Below are positions 61,373 to 64,000 of a DNA stretch of 64,000 nt, piece after piece. This DNA is from Mycolicibacterium moriokaense (GTDB taxonomy: Bacteria; Actinomycetota; Actinomycetes; Mycobacteriales; Mycobacteriaceae), in NCBI RefSeq assembly GCF_010726085.1, contig NZ_AP022560.1:434001-498000 (forward strand), given 5' to 3'. The stretch's first letter is position 1; each line of letters opens with the position of its first letter. Under the pieces are notes generated by a model, which had not been told where the DNA came from, searched no databases, and was given only the letters and a program-made list of their open reading frames with translations. Both the position numbers and the translations under genes were made by a program.

Positions 61373-61435
61373 CCGCGAAATAGCATTCCGGGCTGCAATT
61401 CGGCCTAGCTCACGACCCGGAACGCTATTTCGCGG
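61373..61435. repeat. Palindromic element, type C
   Basis: CCGCGAAATAGCATTCCGGG (61373-61392) and CCCGGAACGCTATTTCGCGG (61416-61435) pair over 20 bp with one mismatch, around a 23-nt loop. It lies between the candidate operator and the ribosome binding site of the oxidoreductase, so it would be in the 5' untranslated region. Confidence 0.7.
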
Positions 61436-61450
61436 AAGAGCGGAGGAGCG

Positions 61451-63712
61451 ATGACCGCAGTGACCACCGGACAGACGAACCTGTTGGCCGGCGTCGGCGA
61501 GGACGGCCGGCACCTCTACACGTGTCCGCTCTGTGAAGCCATGTGCGGACTGGAGATTCAGGTCGTCGACGGACGGGTCGCCAGCATCCGCGGTAACCCC
61601 GACGACGTCTGGAGCCGCGGGCACATCTGCCCCAAGGGGGCGAGTCTGGGGGTGGTGCACGAGGACCCGGACCGGATTCGTCACCCGATGATCAAGGTGG
61701 ACGGAGAGTGGCAGGAAGTCAGCTGGGACGCGGCATTCCGGCGCTGCACCGAGCTGTTGGCACCGGTGGTCGAGAGGTACGGCATCGGCGCGGTCACCTG
61801 CTACACGGGAAACCCGCTGGCGCACTCGTTCTCACTCGGCCGCTACACCGGCGTCCTGCTGGGCATGTCGGGCATCCCGCTGTCCTACTCGCCCGGGACG
61901 GTGGACCAGTGGCCGAAGAACCTGTCGTCGCATCTGATGTACGGCGGCTGGTGGACGTTCCCGGTGCCCGACATCGAGCGGACCGATCTGCTGGTGGTGA
62001 TGGGCGCAAACCCCGCCGCATCGCAGGGATCACTCCTGGCGGCGCCCGACGTGATGGGCATCATCGGCGCAATTCGCAAGCGCGGCAAGGTCATTGTCAT
62101 CGACCCGGTCCGCACCGCCACCGCGGCGCGCGCCGACGAGTGGCTGCCGATCACCCCCGGCACCGACGCCGCGCTCCTGCTGGCCGTCGCACACACCCTG
62201 TTCGAGGAGGGCCTGGTCGACCTCGGTGAGCTGGCTCCGTACATCGACGGGCTCGACCGCATGCGCGAGGTGGCCGCCGACTGGTCCCCGGAGCGCGTCG
62301 CCGGCGTCACGGGTATCAGCGCCGAGCGCACCCGAGGGTTGGCCCGCGAGCTCGTACGCACCGAACGCGCGGTCGTCTACGGCCGAATCGGGTTGTGCAA
62401 CCAGGAATTCGGCAGCCTCGCCAGCTGGCTGGTCGACGTCGTCAACATCCTCACCGGCCATTTCGACAAGCCCGGCGGGTCGATGTTCCCGCGCGCAGCG
62501 GCCTGGTCCGTGACCGTGCAACCGATCCCCGGCCTCGAGGACGGCGCACCGGAGTTCGGCCGGTTTCGCACCCGCGTGCGCGGCGCCAAGGAGGTCCTCG
62601 GACAGGTACCGGTGTCGTGTCTGGCCGAAGAGATCGCGACGCCGGGGGAGGGCCAGATCAAGGCGCTCATCACCGTCGCGGGCAACCCGGTGCTGTCCAC
62701 CCCGGCGGGGCACAAGCTCGACGAGGTGCTGCCCACCCTCGACGCGATGATCTCCGTCGACCTGTGGCTCAACGAGACCACTCGGCACGCCGACGTAATC
62801 CTGCCCGCGCCGTCGCCGCTGGAACAACCACACCACGATGACCTCATCCTCAACTTCGCGATCAACTCCATCGCCAACTACTCCGCACCGGTGTTCAACC
62901 GGACGGACCCCGACGCCCCCGAGGAGTGGGAGATCCTCATCCGCTTGACGGGGCTGTGCACCGGTACCCCGGCCGAGGACGTCGACGTCGCCGCGATCGA
63001 CGACGGGTTCTTCGACTACATGGCCTTCACCGTCGGCCTCGACGGCGCCGAGATCCGCAAGCACTATGACCACGGCGGCCCCGAACGGATCCTCGACCTC
63101 ACGCTGCGCACCGGCCCCTTCGGCGACCGGTACGGCGAGAATCCCGACGGCCTCACGCTGGAGAAGCTGAAGGCGCACCCCAACGGCATCAACTTCGGCC
63201 CGATGGTGGCCCGCGTCCCCGAGGTGCTGGGCACCTCGGACAAGAAGATCCGGCTCGCCCCGCAGTATCTGCTCGACGACCTGCCGCGGCTGGCGCAGCG
63301 CCTTGACCGGGCGCCGGACGAGTTGGTGCTGGTCAGCCGACGGCATCTGCGGTCGAACAACTCCTGGCTGCACAACGTCGGGCCGCTGATGAAGGGCCGC
63401 GACCGCTGCACCCTGCTGATCCACACCGACGATGCGGCCAAACGCGGAGTGTCGACGGGCGACGTCGTCACCGTGACCTCGGCGGGCGGAACCATCGAGG
63501 TGGCCGCGGAAGTGACGGACGCGATCATGTCCGGCGTGGTGTCGATGCCACACGGCTGGGGCCACGGCAAGCCCGGCACCCGGATGTCCGTCGCCAACGG
63601 GTCGCCCGGGGTCAACACCAACGTGCTGTCCCCACCGACGTTCATCGACGAGCCGTCGGGTAACGGCGCACTCAACGGCATCCCGGTGACAGTCACCGCA
63701 ACGACGACCTGA
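61451..63712 (+). CDS. Molybdopterin oxidoreductase with N-terminal 4Fe-4S cluster (Rv0197-like)
   Basis: A 753-residue DMSO-reductase-family enzyme. The cluster ligands are Cys25, Cys28, Cys32 and Cys60 (YTCPLCEAMCG, GHICPKGA). Molybdopterin-binding segments include TGNPLAHSF, VMGANPAASQG and [16 protein letters not shown]. The C-terminal molydop-binding domain begins near VLVSRRHLRSNNSW. No signal peptide is visible, so it acts in the cytosol. The substrate is unknown; formate-dehydrogenase-like or nitrate-reductase-like activity is possible. GGAGGAG precedes the ATG. Confidence 0.88.
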   Translation: MTAVTTGQTNLLAGVGEDGRHLYTCPLCEAMCGLEIQVVDGRVASIRGNPDDVWSRGHICPKGASLGVVHEDPDRIRHPMIKVDGEWQEVSWDAAFRRCTELLAPVVERYGIGAVTCYTGNPLAHSFSLGRYTGVLLGMSGIPLSYSPGTVDQWPKNLSSHLMYGGWWTFPVPDIERTDLLVVMGANPAASQGSLLAAPDVMGIIGAIRKRGKVIVIDPVRTATAARADEWLPITPGTDAALLLAVAHTLFEEGLVDLGELAPYIDGLDRMREVAADWSPERVAGVTGISAERTRGLARELVRTERAVVYGRIGLCNQEFGSLASWLVDVVNILTGHFDKPGGSMFPRAAAWSVTVQPIPGLEDGAPEFGRFRTRVRGAKEVLGQVPVSCLAEEIATPGEGQIKALITVAGNPVLSTPAGHKLDEVLPTLDAMISVDLWLNETTRHADVILPAPSPLEQPHHDDLILNFAINSIANYSAPVFNRTDPDAPEEWEILIRLTGLCTGTPAEDVDVAAIDDGFFDYMAFTVGLDGAEIRKHYDHGGPERILDLTLRTGPFGDRYGENPDGLTLEKLKAHPNGINFGPMVARVPEVLGTSDKKIRLAPQYLLDDLPRLAQRLDRAPDELVLVSRRHLRSNNSWLHNVGPLMKGRDRCTLLIHTDDAAKRGVSTGDVVTVTSAGGTIEVAAEVTDAIMSGVVSMPHGWGHGKPGTRMSVANGSPGVNTNVLSPPTFIDEPSGNGALNGIPVTVTATTT

Positions 63713-63725
63713 CAAGATCGGCTTC

Positions 63726-64000
63726 GTGGGCAAGAACGAACGTTCAAAAATCGTGATGGGCGATGACGAGATCGCTGAGTTCATCGAGCGCAGCCGTACG
63801 GCCACCATGGCCACCCTGCTGCCGAACGGGCGGCCGCACCTGGTCGCGATGTGGTACGCCGTCGTCGACGGAGAGATCTGGTTCGAGACCAAGGCCAAGT
63901 CGCAGAAGGCGGTGAACCTGCGCCGTGATCCGACGATCACCGTCATGATCGAGGACGGCAAGACCTACGACACGTTGCGCGGCGTCTCGATCGACGGCAC
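63726..64000 (+). CDS. PPOX-class flavin/F420-binding protein (3' end outside window)
   Basis: The frame starts at a GTG 13 bp after the oxidoreductase stop and runs to the window edge (91 residues seen). It reads GKNERSKIVMGDDEIAEFI, RTATMATLLPNGRPHLVAMW and IWFETKAKSQKAVNLRRDP. This is the N-terminal half of a pyridoxamine-oxidase-like split barrel of the type that binds FMN or F420. The substrate is not inferable from this part. Confidence 0.85.
   Translation, partial: MGKNERSKIVMGDDEIAEFIERSRTATMATLLPNGRPHLVAMWYAVVDGEIWFETKAKSQKAVNLRRDPTITVMIEDGKTYDTLRGVSIDG

Overview
The window is about 64 kb of high-GC actinobacterial chromosome centred on the replication origin. Gene content and order identify a mycobacterium, most likely a fast-growing Mycolicibacterium. 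The main signs are the chain rpmH-dnaA-oriC-dnaN-recF-gyrB-gyrA, the parAB locus with parS sites, the serine/threonine kinase operon fhaA-fhaB-pstP-rodA-pbpA-pknA-pknB, mtc28, cwsA, crgA and cwlM. Supporting details are a 6-phosphogluconate dehydrogenase gene between dnaN and recF, a glucosylglycerate hydrolase almost identical in motif placement to the Mycolicibacterium hassiacum enzyme, and Ser rather than Ala at the GyrA quinolone position. Names given as Rv numbers are correspondences recalled from M. tuberculosis, not search results.

Layout. (1) 1-12 kb: a truncated amino-acid ABC transporter, a MarR regulator, glucosylglycerate hydrolase, an SDR, leuS, mtc28, a small membrane protein, a YqgE-like protein, an MFS transporter and a DinB/mycothiol-type enzyme. 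From the MarR gene onward most of this block matches Rv0042c-Rv0036c in order, but it lies on the other side of oriC and inverted. (2) 12-31 kb: pcnA, mutT4, an Rv3909-like envelope protein, murJ with its pseudokinase tail, sigM and its anti-sigma factor, trxB2-trxC, cwlM, a GNAT-like gene, parB-parA, rsmG, khpB, yidC, yidD, rnpA and rpmH. (3) 31-43.5 kb: dnaA, oriC, dnaN, gnd, recF, a DciA-type gene, gyrB, gyrA and a DUF3566 membrane protein. (4) 43.6-59 kb: tRNA-Ile, a 37-residue membrane peptide, tRNA-Ala, a hibernation-factor-like gene, a VOC protein, cwsA, ppiA, a PH-like membrane protein, crgA, a DUF881 protein, trpG, then the pkn/pst/rod/fha operon and tRNA-Leu. (5) 59-64 kb: a small secreted Cys protein, an orphan AAA ATPase, a TetR regulator divergent from a molybdopterin oxidoreductase, and the start of a PPOX-family protein.

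The genes form two connected sets. One is replication and segregation: DnaA, oriC, DnaN, RecF, DciA, gyrase, ParAB and parS. The other is peptidoglycan synthesis under kinase control: PknA/PknB, the phosphatase PstP, RodA, PbpA, the FHA proteins, CwlM, MurJ, CrgA and CwsA. The kinase operon lies to one side of oriC and two of its main targets, MurJ and CwlM, to the other.

No CRISPR array, insertion sequence, prophage or obvious accessory system is present. The most interesting signals are non-coding: palindromic elements of three sequence types (one present twice), leaderless micro-ORFs at the likely dnaA and gyrB transcription starts, parS sites embedded in the parA coding sequence, and a regulatory knot with two consensus DnaA boxes far from oriC. 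A recurring TANNNT-N6-8-ATG/GTG arrangement suggests that many genes here are translated from leaderless mRNAs.
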